This document shows positions 53,343-62,286 of a stretch of 64,000 nucleotides of DNA, piece by piece. Origin of the DNA: JBFONV01 sp040779335 (GTDB lineage: Bacteria; Pseudomonadota; Gammaproteobacteria; Enterobacterales; Alteromonadaceae); contig JBFONV010000001.1 of NCBI GenBank assembly GCA_040779335.1, forward strand, positions 806,001-870,000. Direction: 5' to 3'. Position 1 is the stretch's first letter. Each line of letters opens with the position of its first letter. A program made the translations under genes and the position numbers. Under the pieces are notes generated by a model. It saw only the letters and a list, made by a program, of their open reading frames with translations. It was not told where the DNA came from and made no database searches.

Positions 53343-53782
53343 CAATAAAACGCCGAGGAGAATTGTACCGAGACCCTAGTCAAGGAAAGATTGCCGGTGT
53401 TTGTGCAGGGTTAGCGGACTATTTTGGTTGGGAAACTTGGTTAGTAAGAATACTGGTAGTATCTGGTGTTTTACTAGGAATGGGTTGGTTCATCGTTATC
53501 TACATTGCCGCGTGGTTCATTTTGGACAAAAAGAAGGGCACTACAGATAATATAGCGAACAAGTTTAAAAAGCATGTGCCAAACACTAATCACGATGAAA
53601 ACGATATTGCCAATGAATCTATCAAAGTTAAGTCGAGAATATGGCAAGCAGGCGAACCGCCTAAACAAGCTTTTCACGATATTCGTCGAAAGTTTCAGGG
53701 TCTCGAAAAACAATTACGCGCTATGGAACGGTATGTAACGTCACCAGAGTTCACGGTTTCCAGAGAAATAAACAAATTATAA
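53339..53782 (+). CDS. pspC: Phage shock protein C
   Basis: Inner-membrane stress sensor partner of PspB, 147 residues. The PspC domain (about 8-65) has YRDPSQGKIAGVCAGLADYF and a hydrophobic helix (VVSGVLLGMGWFIVIYIAAWF). The C-terminal part contains a helix (QAFHDIRRKFQGLEKQLRAM) that corresponds to the PspA-contacting region. No pspD, pspE or pspG follows in this window. Confidence 0.95.
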   Translation: MTIKRRGELYRDPSQGKIAGVCAGLADYFGWETWLVRILVVSGVLLGMGWFIVIYIAAWFILDKKKGTTDNIANKFKKHVPNTNHDENDIANESIKVKSRIWQAGEPPKQAFHDIRRKFQGLEKQLRAMERYVTSPEFTVSREINKL

Positions 53783-53804
53783 AGCGACGCAAGTCGCTTT
53801 TTTA
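53781..53804 (+). terminator. Rho-independent terminator after pspC
   Basis: AAAGCGAC (53781-53788) pairs with GTCGCTTT (53793-53800) around GCAA, with a T-run. It begins within the pspC stop codon. Confidence 0.87.
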
Positions 53805-53947
53805 TGCCATTGTCTAAATTCTTATTAAAAACTTTTAGCATGATAATAATTAAGGAAGAAAAAGCTTGTTAACTGGCGTTGAAACTCGTTACCATCGTAT
53901 GGAATCGACGTTCTAGTTTTTCTATGTAAACTATATAGTTAGAGAAA

Positions 53948-55378
53948 ATGGCAATAATAGACAGAGAAAAAATTAAAAAGCTTAAACATAAAGCGAATGA
54001 GTTGCTCAACCGTTCAATCGATCAGCATGTCACCCTTGCGGTAACAGGTTTAAGTCGCAGTGGTAAAACCGCGTTTATCACATCACTGGTCAATCAATTA
54101 ATTAATGAAGGTAATGATTCTCAACTGAGTTTTTTTAATCCTGTCCATCAAGGGCGTTTTATTGCGGCTAAAAGGGTACCTCAAAAACATTACCACATAG
54201 GCCGTTTCGACTATGATAGCGCCATTAGTGCGTTTAGCGAAAACCCACCGCAATGGCCAGAACCGACGAGAGGGATCAGCGAGTTACGGTTGGCGATCAG
54301 GTATCAACCTAAAGATTCGTTATTAAAATATGCGACGGATTCGGCGACCTTATATCTCGACATAACAGATTATCCAGGTGAGTGGTTGCTCGACTTACCT
54401 ATGCTAAATCAAACATTTGAAGAGTGGTCTGAGCAAACTACCAAAATGTTAGAGCAAGAACCTAGGCAAGCGTTAGCAAAAAACTTTATTGAAAAAGTGG
54501 CAGCCATAGATCCATTTCAACCGGCATGTGAAGATTTACTTGCTGAAATTGCTCAAGAATATACGCAACTTTTGCATCACTTTCGTCAGAAGTTAGGTTT
54601 GTCTGTTATTCAGCCTGGGCGCTTTATTTTACCAGGTGAATTGATTGACGCACCTATTTTACAGTTTTTTCCATTTCCAGCGTTCGCGTCGCTTGACGCC
54701 AATACTTACCAAAATGCCGGAGACGATACTTTTATTGGTATGTTAAGGGCGAGATTTATTGAGTATAAGGAAAGGGTTGTTCGACGTTTTTATAAAGAGC
54801 ACTTTATTCATTTTGATCGTCAAATTGTCTTGGCTGATTGCTTGACTCCCCTTAATAATGGTGTGGCAAGTTTTAATGATTTAGAGCAGGCTATCACGAT
54901 GATTTTAGAAAGTTTTAATTACGGCAAATCGAGCCTGTTTTCACGTTTATTTTCGCCAAAAATTGATAAGTTGTTATTTGCTGCGACCAAAGCGGATCAT
55001 GTCACACCTGAACAGCATAGGCATCTTAGTGCGCTGCTCAATCAGCTCGTCTATAAAACTAAGCATCAACTTAACTATGATTCTATAGAAATGAAGACAT
55101 TGGCACTGGCATCGGTTAAAACAACGAGCATAGGTAAAAGTGTCTATCAGGGGAAAACGGTTCCTGTGATACAAGGGCGATGCGAGCAAAAAGATAAACT
55201 CGTCACTGTCTTCCCAGGCTCTGTTCCCGACAAACTACCAGACGAAAAGTACTGGCAGGAAAGCCGTTTTGATTTTATGTCTTTTGCGCCAATAAAATCG
55301 ATAGCTGAGCATGAATGCTTACCGCATATTAGAATGGATCAGGTTATGCAGTTTTTGCTGGGGGATAAAATGAAATGA
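53948..55378 (+). CDS. ycjX: YcjX-family GTP-binding protein
   Basis: P-loop NTPase of the DUF463/YcjX family, part of the psp regulon in E. coli; exact role unknown, linked to membrane stress. It is 476 residues. The P-loop is GLSRSGKT (residues 34-41), with TLYLDITDYPGEWLLDLPML as a switch/Walker-B-like region, and AATKADHVTPEQH as the guanine-specificity-like NKxD/TKAD motif. Its stop overlaps the next start by four bases (ATGA). Confidence 0.92.
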   Translation: MAIIDREKIKKLKHKANELLNRSIDQHVTLAVTGLSRSGKTAFITSLVNQLINEGNDSQLSFFNPVHQGRFIAAKRVPQKHYHIGRFDYDSAISAFSENPPQWPEPTRGISELRLAIRYQPKDSLLKYATDSATLYLDITDYPGEWLLDLPMLNQTFEEWSEQTTKMLEQEPRQALAKNFIEKVAAIDPFQPACEDLLAEIAQEYTQLLHHFRQKLGLSVIQPGRFILPGELIDAPILQFFPFPAFASLDANTYQNAGDDTFIGMLRARFIEYKERVVRRFYKEHFIHFDRQIVLADCLTPLNNGVASFNDLEQAITMILESFNYGKSSLFSRLFSPKIDKLLFAATKADHVTPEQHRHLSALLNQLVYKTKHQLNYDSIEMKTLALASVKTTSIGKSVYQGKTVPVIQGRCEQKDKLVTVFPGSVPDKLPDEKYWQESRFDFMSFAPIKSIAEHECLPHIRMDQVMQFLLGDKMK

Positions 55379-56397
55379 GTGAAACTTTAGATAAAGATAA
55401 GCATCAACAGCAAATATTATTTGACGAAACCGATGTTAAGTCATCTTTGGATCTCGAAGAAACTTCTACGCAACCGATACTTTTTGATAATCAAGATTGG
55501 TTACCTGAAGATAACACTGACATAGATAGCGATGAAGATATCATTGAAGAGTCAAAACCCCGTTGGTTGTGGCGAATTATTTTTTCGTTATTTTCTGTGC
55601 TGGTTGTTGTTGAAGCGGTTGACTTTTTTCGTGTTGGCTTTACTGAGTCTCCAATCATCGCCAGTATTTATGCCATTATTTTAGCCTGTTTGGCTGTCTT
55701 GGCCGGCTCAACATTAATTAGAGAATTTAAAGGCTTAAGGCAATTTAAACAGCAGCAAAAAATACAAACTCAAGTACGAGACATTCTTAACGGTGACGGC
55801 AAGGTCAGTGCGATGGATATTTGCCAAAATATTAGCGATAAGATGCCCTGCGATGTCACGACTAAGCAAGAAAAAAAGTGGGATGATATCGTCCATGCAC
55901 AATATAGCGATGCTGAACTATTACAATTATATTCTCGAGTTGTCTTAACTGATGTCGATCAAAAAGCGTTGGCAGAAGTAGCAAAATTTTCAACTGAATC
56001 GTTAGTATTAATTGCGTTAAGCCCCATTGCCATTATTGATATGTTTATTATGTTATGGCGAAATTTTAGAATGATAAATAAAATAGCTGGTTTATACGGT
56101 CTTAAGTTAGGTTACTGGGGGCGAATTAAACTGGTTAAGCAAGTATTTGTGAATATGGTTTATGCTGGAGCGAGTGAATTAGTCACTGATTTTGGCAGCG
56201 ATATGATTGGCGCGGATGCCTTGGGTAAACTATCTGGTCGTTTAGCTCAAGGTCTAGGCGCAGGATTGTTAACTGCCAGACTTGGACTGAGAACCATTAA
56301 GTTGTGTCGTCCTATTCCTTTTGAAAATGATGCCCCCAAATTAAGCCATGTTCGCAAAGAAATAGTCATTAAAATTAAGCAATTAATGTCTAAATAA
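55375..56397 (+). CDS. ycjF: YcjF-like inner-membrane protein (TIGR01620 family)
   Basis: Membrane partner of YcjX, 340 residues (E. coli YcjF 353). An acidic N-terminal region (1-60) with the ILFDETD/ILFDNQDW repeats is followed by two helices (about 65-85 and 95-115), and the family C-terminal segment with ALSPIAIIDMFIMLWRNFRMI and GLGAGLLTARLGLRTIKLCRPIPF. It is translationally coupled to ycjX. Function unknown. Confidence 0.9.
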   Translation: MSETLDKDKHQQQILFDETDVKSSLDLEETSTQPILFDNQDWLPEDNTDIDSDEDIIEESKPRWLWRIIFSLFSVLVVVEAVDFFRVGFTESPIIASIYAIILACLAVLAGSTLIREFKGLRQFKQQQKIQTQVRDILNGDGKVSAMDICQNISDKMPCDVTTKQEKKWDDIVHAQYSDAELLQLYSRVVLTDVDQKALAEVAKFSTESLVLIALSPIAIIDMFIMLWRNFRMINKIAGLYGLKLGYWGRIKLVKQVFVNMVYAGASELVTDFGSDMIGADALGKLSGRLAQGLGAGLLTARLGLRTIKLCRPIPFENDAPKLSHVRKEIVIKIKQLMSK

Positions 56398-56437
56398 TCG
56401 GTCACCTTGCCTTAATTGGCATTGTTCGTATTCTTTT

Positions 56438-56512
56438 GAGGAGAACATGGCATTAAATCTTAGCTTTCGGGTAGAATGTATACTCACTCGTTGTCTTCGC
56501 GATAGGGATTAG
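56438..56512 (+). CDS. Possible 21-codon upstream ORF
   Basis: GAGGAG (56438-56443) precedes an ATG at 56447 that opens MALNLSFRVECILTRCLRDRD, stopping at 56510-56512, six bases before the DUF748 start. The spacing (three bases) is tight, and TAGAAT/TATACT -10-like boxes inside it suggest a promoter instead. Not assigned. Confidence 0.2.
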   Translation, partial: EENMALNLSFRVECILTRCLRDRD

Positions 56513-56518
56513 GAATAG

Positions 56519-58951
56519 ATGTCTCCAACAATATTTGCTCAACTGAAACGCATTTTGATGTGGTTAGTTGTTGTTATTTTTATCTTATATTGCCTCATTT
56601 GGGCGGTTTCTTCACCGCTGATCAAGTATGTTTTAACAACTCCTCTTGCAGAATATAAGCTGACGTTATCTTCAGACAGTCGATTTATCTACAACCCCTT
56701 CCTTACAAGACTGTCGGTTAAAAATGTTGTTATTACTCAGCAAGACACCCGTGTATTAGCGCTTAAAAAATTGGATTTACAAGTGTCATTATATCAGTTG
56801 ATATTTGACAATGTGGCCATACAAATTTTTAATATTGATGAGCTTTATCTTGAAGCGAATATTGAAAAAGATCATATTGTTGTCGCAGGGATTGATATAA
56901 ATGCCTTGCAGAAAAATAAGCCTACTGATACTGAAAAAAGTGTAACCGTAAACGAACAGCCGGCCCGAGTGTTGCGAGTATTAATGTCCAAATTGAACTT
57001 ATCCAATAGCGAGGTTGTGATTAGTAACCAAGGAGAGACGCATCGACTGGTCCTTAATGCATTGAGTATTAAAAATGCTGAATTAACACCATTACAGCAA
57101 ACATTTAGCCTAGATCTCGATGGAGTAATCGATGAGGGGAAGTTACTGCTTAACGCAGCGGTCGATATCAAAGGTCAAGCAGGAGTGATCCATTCCAATT
57201 TATCGTTACAGCAGTATCAACTTGAGCCGCTCAAGTCTTTACTGCCGCAATTACATCAATTAACTGGAATATTTGGTGTGCAAACCGAGCAAGTGATCAC
57301 TTTACAGAACAATAAAGTGACGGCTGATATAAAACTGGCTGACATCTCTTTGCAGGATGGCGTTGTTGGCCAAGGTGATTTTGTTTTTAAACTAGCCAAT
57401 TATGACAGTGGTATTGAAAACCTCAAGGTTACCATCATACCTGAAGAGAGTGTTGCGATTACTGGCACTGTCAGCGTAACTTTGTCAAACGGACAGCTAT
57501 TGTTGGGGGATGAAAAAGACGAATTGCTGAGGTTTGAAAATATTGCTTTGGATAAAATACTGTTAGCAGCAAATAGTAACGTCGAAGCCGCGGCAGATAA
57601 AGCATTAAATGTAACGATAGATAGTATTGTGGTCGATAACATTGTTACCTCTAAAAAAGCATCTCAGGATCTTCCTGCAATTGCCAAACTAACTCAGTTT
57701 GCCGCAGAAAACATTACGCTGACACAAGACAGTATCAGTATTGATAAGGTTATTGTTGATGGCCTTGATAGCTATATTCTGCTTGGTAAAGATAAGCAAT
57801 TAGCTAATTTAGTTCAATTGCGATCAAACGTTGAAGATAAACCCCAAAACGATGTTTCAAATAATGAAATAGCGCCTGCTAAACCTCAGGAGGCGAGCGA
57901 AGATAATGCAGACACGCCGGCTTTTCACTTTTCTGTCAATAGTGTTGAAATGATAAATAACAACCAATTGGTGTTTACCGATAATAGTGTTGATCCTGTT
58001 TATACTCGGACCTTATTCGTCGATAAATTTAGTATGGGGGCAATTAGCTCGAAGGATAAAAATCAGCAGACACCCTATGAAATATCTGGTCGCAGCGATA
58101 AGTACACTCAATATAATTTTAATGGCTTTATGCAACCTTTGCTTGAACAGCCTATATACAAAATTAAAGGTCAGCTTGACGAACTTTCCTTGCCCAGCGT
58201 GTCAACTTATATGAAAGATGCCCTGCAATTTGAGCTGTCAAGCGGTCAACTTGATAGCAAGATTGACTTAACCTTAACAGGCGAAGAAATGGACGGCAAA
58301 GTTAAGTTAGTGATCAGAGGATTAGATACAACGGCAGCGGATGATCATGAAGTCAACACGTTAAAAGATCAAACAGCGATCCCGCTTAATGTCGCTTTAG
58401 ATATGCTTAAAGACAGTGACGGGGTTATTAAGTTAACGTTACCTTTTTCAGGTTTAGTCTCGAGTTCTAAATCAGGGTTCACAAGTATTATAACGTTAGT
58501 CACTAAAAAAGCCGTCATGTCGGCGACTCAAAGCTATTTAATGAAAACTTTCGTGCCTTATGCCAACGTATTAACAGTGGTAATGGGCGCTGGAGAGTTT
58601 TTGCTAAAAGTTCGTTTTGAAGATTTAATTTATCAAAAACAGCAAATAGCGTTAAGTACTGAGCAAGAAAGCTATGCTCAGCAATTTATGCAATTAATGA
58701 AAGATAAACCAGATACTCAAGTAAAAGTTTGTGCCATAAGTACACCGGCTGAAATTGGTTTGGCGCTTGATGAACAAGTGACAGATAAAGCGGATATTAC
58801 CCGTTTAAAAGAAATTGCTTCAGCAAGAGCTGAGGCGTTCAAAGAGTATGTTATTGAGCATAGTGATATTAAATCAGCAAGGTTATTGTTGTGTTCGCCA
58901 CAAATAGACTCGAGTAAAAATGCAAAACCTAAAATTAAAATATTTGTGTAG
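56519..58951 (+). CDS. DUF748 domain protein (AsmA/inter-membrane lipid-transport-like)
   Basis: 810 residues: an N-terminal membrane anchor (about 11-32: ILMWLVVVIFILYCLIWAVS) and a long periplasmic region rich in beta strands, with a KLDLQVSLYQLIFDNVAIQI signature early and ALDMLKDSDGVIKLTLPFSG late, both typical of DUF748. AsmA-like proteins of this shape are linked to envelope lipid transport or biogenesis. A C-terminal OmpA-like tail holds two cysteines (KVCAIS and LLLCSP). AGGA precedes the ATG. It sits between ycjF and phhA, breaking the E. coli ycjF-tyrR adjacency. Confidence 0.82.
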   Translation: MSPTIFAQLKRILMWLVVVIFILYCLIWAVSSPLIKYVLTTPLAEYKLTLSSDSRFIYNPFLTRLSVKNVVITQQDTRVLALKKLDLQVSLYQLIFDNVAIQIFNIDELYLEANIEKDHIVVAGIDINALQKNKPTDTEKSVTVNEQPARVLRVLMSKLNLSNSEVVISNQGETHRLVLNALSIKNAELTPLQQTFSLDLDGVIDEGKLLLNAAVDIKGQAGVIHSNLSLQQYQLEPLKSLLPQLHQLTGIFGVQTEQVITLQNNKVTADIKLADISLQDGVVGQGDFVFKLANYDSGIENLKVTIIPEESVAITGTVSVTLSNGQLLLGDEKDELLRFENIALDKILLAANSNVEAAADKALNVTIDSIVVDNIVTSKKASQDLPAIAKLTQFAAENITLTQDSISIDKVIVDGLDSYILLGKDKQLANLVQLRSNVEDKPQNDVSNNEIAPAKPQEASEDNADTPAFHFSVNSVEMINNNQLVFTDNSVDPVYTRTLFVDKFSMGAISSKDKNQQTPYEISGRSDKYTQYNFNGFMQPLLEQPIYKIKGQLDELSLPSVSTYMKDALQFELSSGQLDSKIDLTLTGEEMDGKVKLVIRGLDTTAADDHEVNTLKDQTAIPLNVALDMLKDSDGVIKLTLPFSGLVSSSKSGFTSIITLVTKKAVMSATQSYLMKTFVPYANVLTVVMGAGEFLLKVRFEDLIYQKQQIALSTEQESYAQQFMQLMKDKPDTQVKVCAISTPAEIGLALDEQVTDKADITRLKEIASARAEAFKEYVIEHSDIKSARLLLCSPQIDSSKNAKPKIKIFV

Positions 58952-59054
58952 AAATAAGTCTGGAACTGGCTGCGGTAATTGAGCGTTATCCCTGTGTTTA
59001 AACCAAGTTAACTATATGAATATGTTTGTTTTTATTTTTAAGTGGAAACCGATG

Positions 59055-59072
59055 TGTAACTAAATTTTTACA
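59055..59072. promoter_or_regulatory. TyrR box upstream of phhA
   Basis: TGTAACTAAATTTTTACA matches TGTAAA-N6-TTTACA at 11 of 12 defined bases. It lies 117 bases before the phhA ATG, upstream enough to be an activation site. tyrR is two genes downstream. Confidence 0.8.
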
Positions 59073-59188
59073 TGATTTGACCTTGTATGAAAATTAGCCG
59101 TTTTCTGATGCGTGCTTTTACCTACAGCTTTGTCTTAATATTGAGTTAACTAATGTGGAATTCCACACTTTTATTAAGGTTAACGAAA

Positions 59189-60001
59189 ATGGGTAAGGCG
59201 ACTAACTATGTCTCCAAAACCACTGATGAGAATGGCATTATTCAGTGGAGCGAAGAAGAAAATCAAATCTGGCATGATTTATTGTCACGTCAGTTAGAAG
59301 TGATTAAAGATAGCGCGTGTGATGAGTTTATTGCTGGTTTATCATTGCTCAATCTACCTACTGATAGAATACCTCAATTGGAAGAAGTCAGCGTGGTTTT
59401 AAGGGAGCACACAGGCTGGCAGTGTGAGCCTGTTCCTGCACTTATTGGCTTTGGAGAGTTTTTTCGGTTGCTATCTGAAAAAAAATTCCCAGTGGCGACT
59501 TTCATCCGCACCAGAGATGAATTTGATTATTTACAAGAACCCGATATCTTTCATGAAATATTCGGCCATTGTGCGTTGCTGACTAACTCTTCATTTGCCG
59601 ACTATACTCAGGCTTATGGAAAAATGGGGCTTAATGCGAGTAAAGAAGATCGTGTTTTTCTTGCTCGGTTATATTGGTTTACGGTTGAGTTTGGTTTGCT
59701 TAACACCCCCAAAGGCTTGCGCGCTTATGGCGGTGGAATTTTATCCTCACCTAGTGAAACCAAGTATGCATTGACTGATGAAAATGTTGTTCGCGAACCG
59801 CTTAATATACTTGATGTACTGCGAACTCCATATCGTATTGATATAATGCAGCCAATTTATTATATGCTTAACTCTGTTAGTGATCTTGACGATATCCGAA
59901 AACTTGAAGTATCAGATATTATGGAGTTAATTGCACAAGCGAAAGAACTGGGGTTGCATCCAGCAAGATTTCCACCTAAAGAATCAAAAATAGCGAGTTA
60001 A
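59189..60001 (+). CDS. phhA: Phenylalanine 4-monooxygenase
   Basis: Pterin- and iron-dependent enzyme that hydroxylates phenylalanine to tyrosine. The ATG at 59189 gives 270 residues (Pseudomonas PhhA 262); an in-frame upstream ATG at 59153 adds twelve hydrophobic residues without family similarity. Iron ligands are the two histidines in FHEIFGHC and the glutamate in FTVEFGL. IRTRDEFDYLQEPD and GGGILSSPSE are conserved. phhB starts nine bases after its stop. Confidence 0.95.
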   Translation: MGKATNYVSKTTDENGIIQWSEEENQIWHDLLSRQLEVIKDSACDEFIAGLSLLNLPTDRIPQLEEVSVVLREHTGWQCEPVPALIGFGEFFRLLSEKKFPVATFIRTRDEFDYLQEPDIFHEIFGHCALLTNSSFADYTQAYGKMGLNASKEDRVFLARLYWFTVEFGLLNTPKGLRAYGGGILSSPSETKYALTDENVVREPLNILDVLRTPYRIDIMQPIYYMLNSVSDLDDIRKLEVSDIMELIAQAKELGLHPARFPPKESKIAS

Positions 60002-60010
60002 GGAAAAAAA

Positions 60011-60349
60011 ATGACTGCTCAATTATCTACGCAAAAATGTGAAGCGTGTAATGTCGATGCACCAAAGGTATCGGAAGAAGAACTACAAGAATTGCTGTCT
60101 CAAATCCCTGATTGGGTGCCTGAAGTTCGCGATGGTGTAATGATGTTAGAACGTGTCTATAAGTTTAAAAATTATAAAGAAGCTTGGGCATTTGCAAATA
60201 AAGTTGCAGAATTAGCGGAAGAAGAATTCCATCATCCTGCGACGTTATTAGAGTGGGGGAAAGTTACTGTAACGTGGTGGACCCACGCCATTCGTGGCTT
60301 ACACCGCAATGACTTTATCTGCGCGGCTAAGACAGACAAATTATTGTAA
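60011..60349 (+). CDS. phhB: Pterin-4a-carbinolamine dehydratase
   Basis: Dehydrates the 4a-hydroxy-tetrahydropterin made by PhhA so that the cofactor can be recycled. It is 112 residues (Pseudomonas PhhB 118). The catalytic EEFHHPATLLEWGKVTVTWWTH signature and the final RNDFICAAKTDKL are intact. AAGGAAAA precedes the ATG. It is operonic with phhA and followed by a terminator. Confidence 0.95.
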   Translation: MTAQLSTQKCEACNVDAPKVSEEELQELLSQIPDWVPEVRDGVMMLERVYKFKNYKEAWAFANKVAELAEEEFHHPATLLEWGKVTVTWWTHAIRGLHRNDFICAAKTDKLL

Positions 60350-60372
60350 CGTTTGCTTACACTTGATTTACT

Positions 60373-60401
60373 AAGCCTCCTATTACAGGGGGCTTTTTTT
60401 T
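60373..60401 (+). terminator. Rho-independent terminator after phhB
   Basis: AAGCCTCC (60373-60380) pairs with GGGGGCTT (60388-60395), one T-G pair, around TATTACA, with a T-run of eight. Confidence 0.85.
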
Positions 60402-60403
60402 GT

Positions 60404-60421
60404 TGTAAAAATTAGTTTACA
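60404..60421. promoter_or_regulatory. Perfect TyrR box upstream of tyrR
   Basis: TGTAAAAATTAGTTTACA is an exact TGTAAA-N6-TTTACA. It overlaps a -10-like TACAAT (60418-60423) and lies 38 bases before the tyrR ATG, so autorepression is the natural reading. Confidence 0.87.
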
Positions 60422-60459
60422 ATAGGCTTTTGTTCGATCTTTTGAGTGAGATAACGTAA

Positions 60460-62010
60460 ATGCGTTTGGAAATCGGCTGTCATGACCGTGTTGGTATGGC
60501 ACAAAAAGTGTTGGGAATATTTGTCGAACACGAAATTAATATTCGTGGCATCGAACTAAAACAGCCCGGCAGAATTTTTGTCAATATTCCGGATATAGAA
60601 TTTTCCGAGCTGCAATCTTTTATGCCGCAACTCAGGTTGATTGAAGGGGTCATTGATGTAAAAACAGCGCCGTTTATGCCGTTTGAATTAGAACGTAATG
60701 AACTTGCGACGTTAATCAAAACCTTCCCCGATCCTTTTATGTCTATCGATGTTAAAGGGAATGTGCGTATTGTTAATAATGTCGCCGCATCTTTTATTGG
60801 TAGTGATGAAAAATCTATTGTCGGTGAGCATATCAGTCACTGGTTAAAAGGTTTTAATTTTACCCGTTGGCTAGATAGTGATGAAGTATTAGCGCAGACA
60901 CGACGACTTAAGTTTCAGGATGAAGATTTTGTCGCTGATATTATGCCCATTGATGTCTCAGATGCGACAGGTAAACAAGTGCTTGCTGGGGCGGTATTAA
61001 TTTTAAAATCTGAAGCGCGCTTAGGGCAACAAATCAGTGCATTTAAACAGGTTAATGAAAATAACTTTGCAGGCATTCAAGCAACCAGTGGTGCAATGCG
61101 TAAAGTGATCCGCGAAGCCAAACGTATGGCATTACTCGATTCATGCATGCTATTGATAGGTGAAACGGGTACAGGTAAAGAACTTATCGCCCGAGCCTGT
61201 CATGCCGCTAGTGAACGTGCAGAAAAAGCGTTTATGACACTGAGTTGCGCCGCGTTACCCGATGATGCAGCTGAATCAGAATTATTTGGTGTGGGTCCTC
61301 AGGGAGGGGAAAACAGCAAGCGAGGCTTATTTGAGATCGCCGATGGCGGTACAATATTTCTTGATGAAGTTGGCGAAATGTCAGCTAAATTGCAAACTAA
61401 ATTATTACGGGTGATCCAAGACGGTAATTTTCGCCGCGTTGATGACGAGCAGGAAATAAACGTAAATGTTCGCATTATTAGCTCTACCAACAAAGATTTG
61501 CTGAATATGGTTTCAATTGGGGAGTTTAGAGAAGATCTTTATTATCGGTTAAATGTGCTAGGTTTAAATATTCCATCATTAAGAGAAAGGCGTTCAGATA
61601 TAATTCCTTTGGCTGAATTTTTTATTGCTAAGTTTGGTCAGAAGGTGGGTAAGCACAATGTCGTGATGTCAGATGATTGTCGTGATTTTATTGAGCACTA
61701 TCCATGGCCAGGCAATGTTAGGCAATTAGAAAATGTATTGATCCGTGCTGTGTCCTTAATGGAAGAGAATGTGTTGATGACCTCTCATTTACAACTTCCT
61801 GCCTATACACGTGAACATGGTTATTTGGAGCAAGAATTTGAAGGAACGTTAGATGCTGCGGTGAAAAAATTTGAAGCAGATCTGCTGAGAAAACTTTACC
61901 CAGCGTATCCAAGTACTCGTCAATTGGCGAAGAAACTAGGGCTGAGTCATACGGCTATTGCCAATAAATTGCGCGAGTATGACATCAATAAAAAAACTGT
62001 AAAGATTTAA
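60460..62010 (+). CDS. tyrR: TyrR, aromatic amino acid regulator
   Basis: Controls genes for synthesis, uptake or breakdown of aromatic amino acids. It is 516 residues (E. coli 513). The N-terminal ACT domain (about 1-70) is followed by a PAS domain (about 80-190) and an AAA+ domain with Walker A IGETGTGKE. The sigma-54 GAFTGA loop is absent: that position reads FGVGPQGGENSKRGLF, as expected for TyrR, which works with sigma-70. The C-terminal HTH is TRQLAKKLGLSHTAIANKLREY. The gene is bracketed by phenylalanine/tyrosine breakdown genes. Confidence 0.96.
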   Translation: MRLEIGCHDRVGMAQKVLGIFVEHEINIRGIELKQPGRIFVNIPDIEFSELQSFMPQLRLIEGVIDVKTAPFMPFELERNELATLIKTFPDPFMSIDVKGNVRIVNNVAASFIGSDEKSIVGEHISHWLKGFNFTRWLDSDEVLAQTRRLKFQDEDFVADIMPIDVSDATGKQVLAGAVLILKSEARLGQQISAFKQVNENNFAGIQATSGAMRKVIREAKRMALLDSCMLLIGETGTGKELIARACHAASERAEKAFMTLSCAALPDDAAESELFGVGPQGGENSKRGLFEIADGGTIFLDEVGEMSAKLQTKLLRVIQDGNFRRVDDEQEINVNVRIISSTNKDLLNMVSIGEFREDLYYRLNVLGLNIPSLRERRSDIIPLAEFFIAKFGQKVGKHNVVMSDDCRDFIEHYPWPGNVRQLENVLIRAVSLMEENVLMTSHLQLPAYTREHGYLEQEFEGTLDAAVKKFEADLLRKLYPAYPSTRQLAKKLGLSHTAIANKLREYDINKKTVKI

Positions 62011-62286
62011 TGACAAATGCTTGAGGCGTAGTTAGTGACATTTAAGCTACGCCTGTTCTGTACTTGCTTTGCCCAAATTATTTTTATCATTTGTTATTTA
62101 TTTAAAATAATAATAAATGATGTAAAGATAACAAGACATAATCGATTAAAAATCTTCATGGCATATGCTTTTTAATCTAGAGTTGCATGCCGTAAAATTA
62201 CTGCATTACAAATAGTTGAAATACCTAACAAGTGAATATTAATCCTATTTACTTGGTTTAGCGTCTTAACCAGTTAAGGTCCCATA
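62011..62286 (+). other. Intergenic region before fah
   Basis: 276 AT-rich bases. Two weak TyrR-like 18-mers keep the G-N14-C core: one at about 61998-62015, spanning the tyrR stop, and TGTAAAGATAACAAGACA at 62121-62138. Their right arms match poorly, so the assignment is doubtful. Confidence 0.35.
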
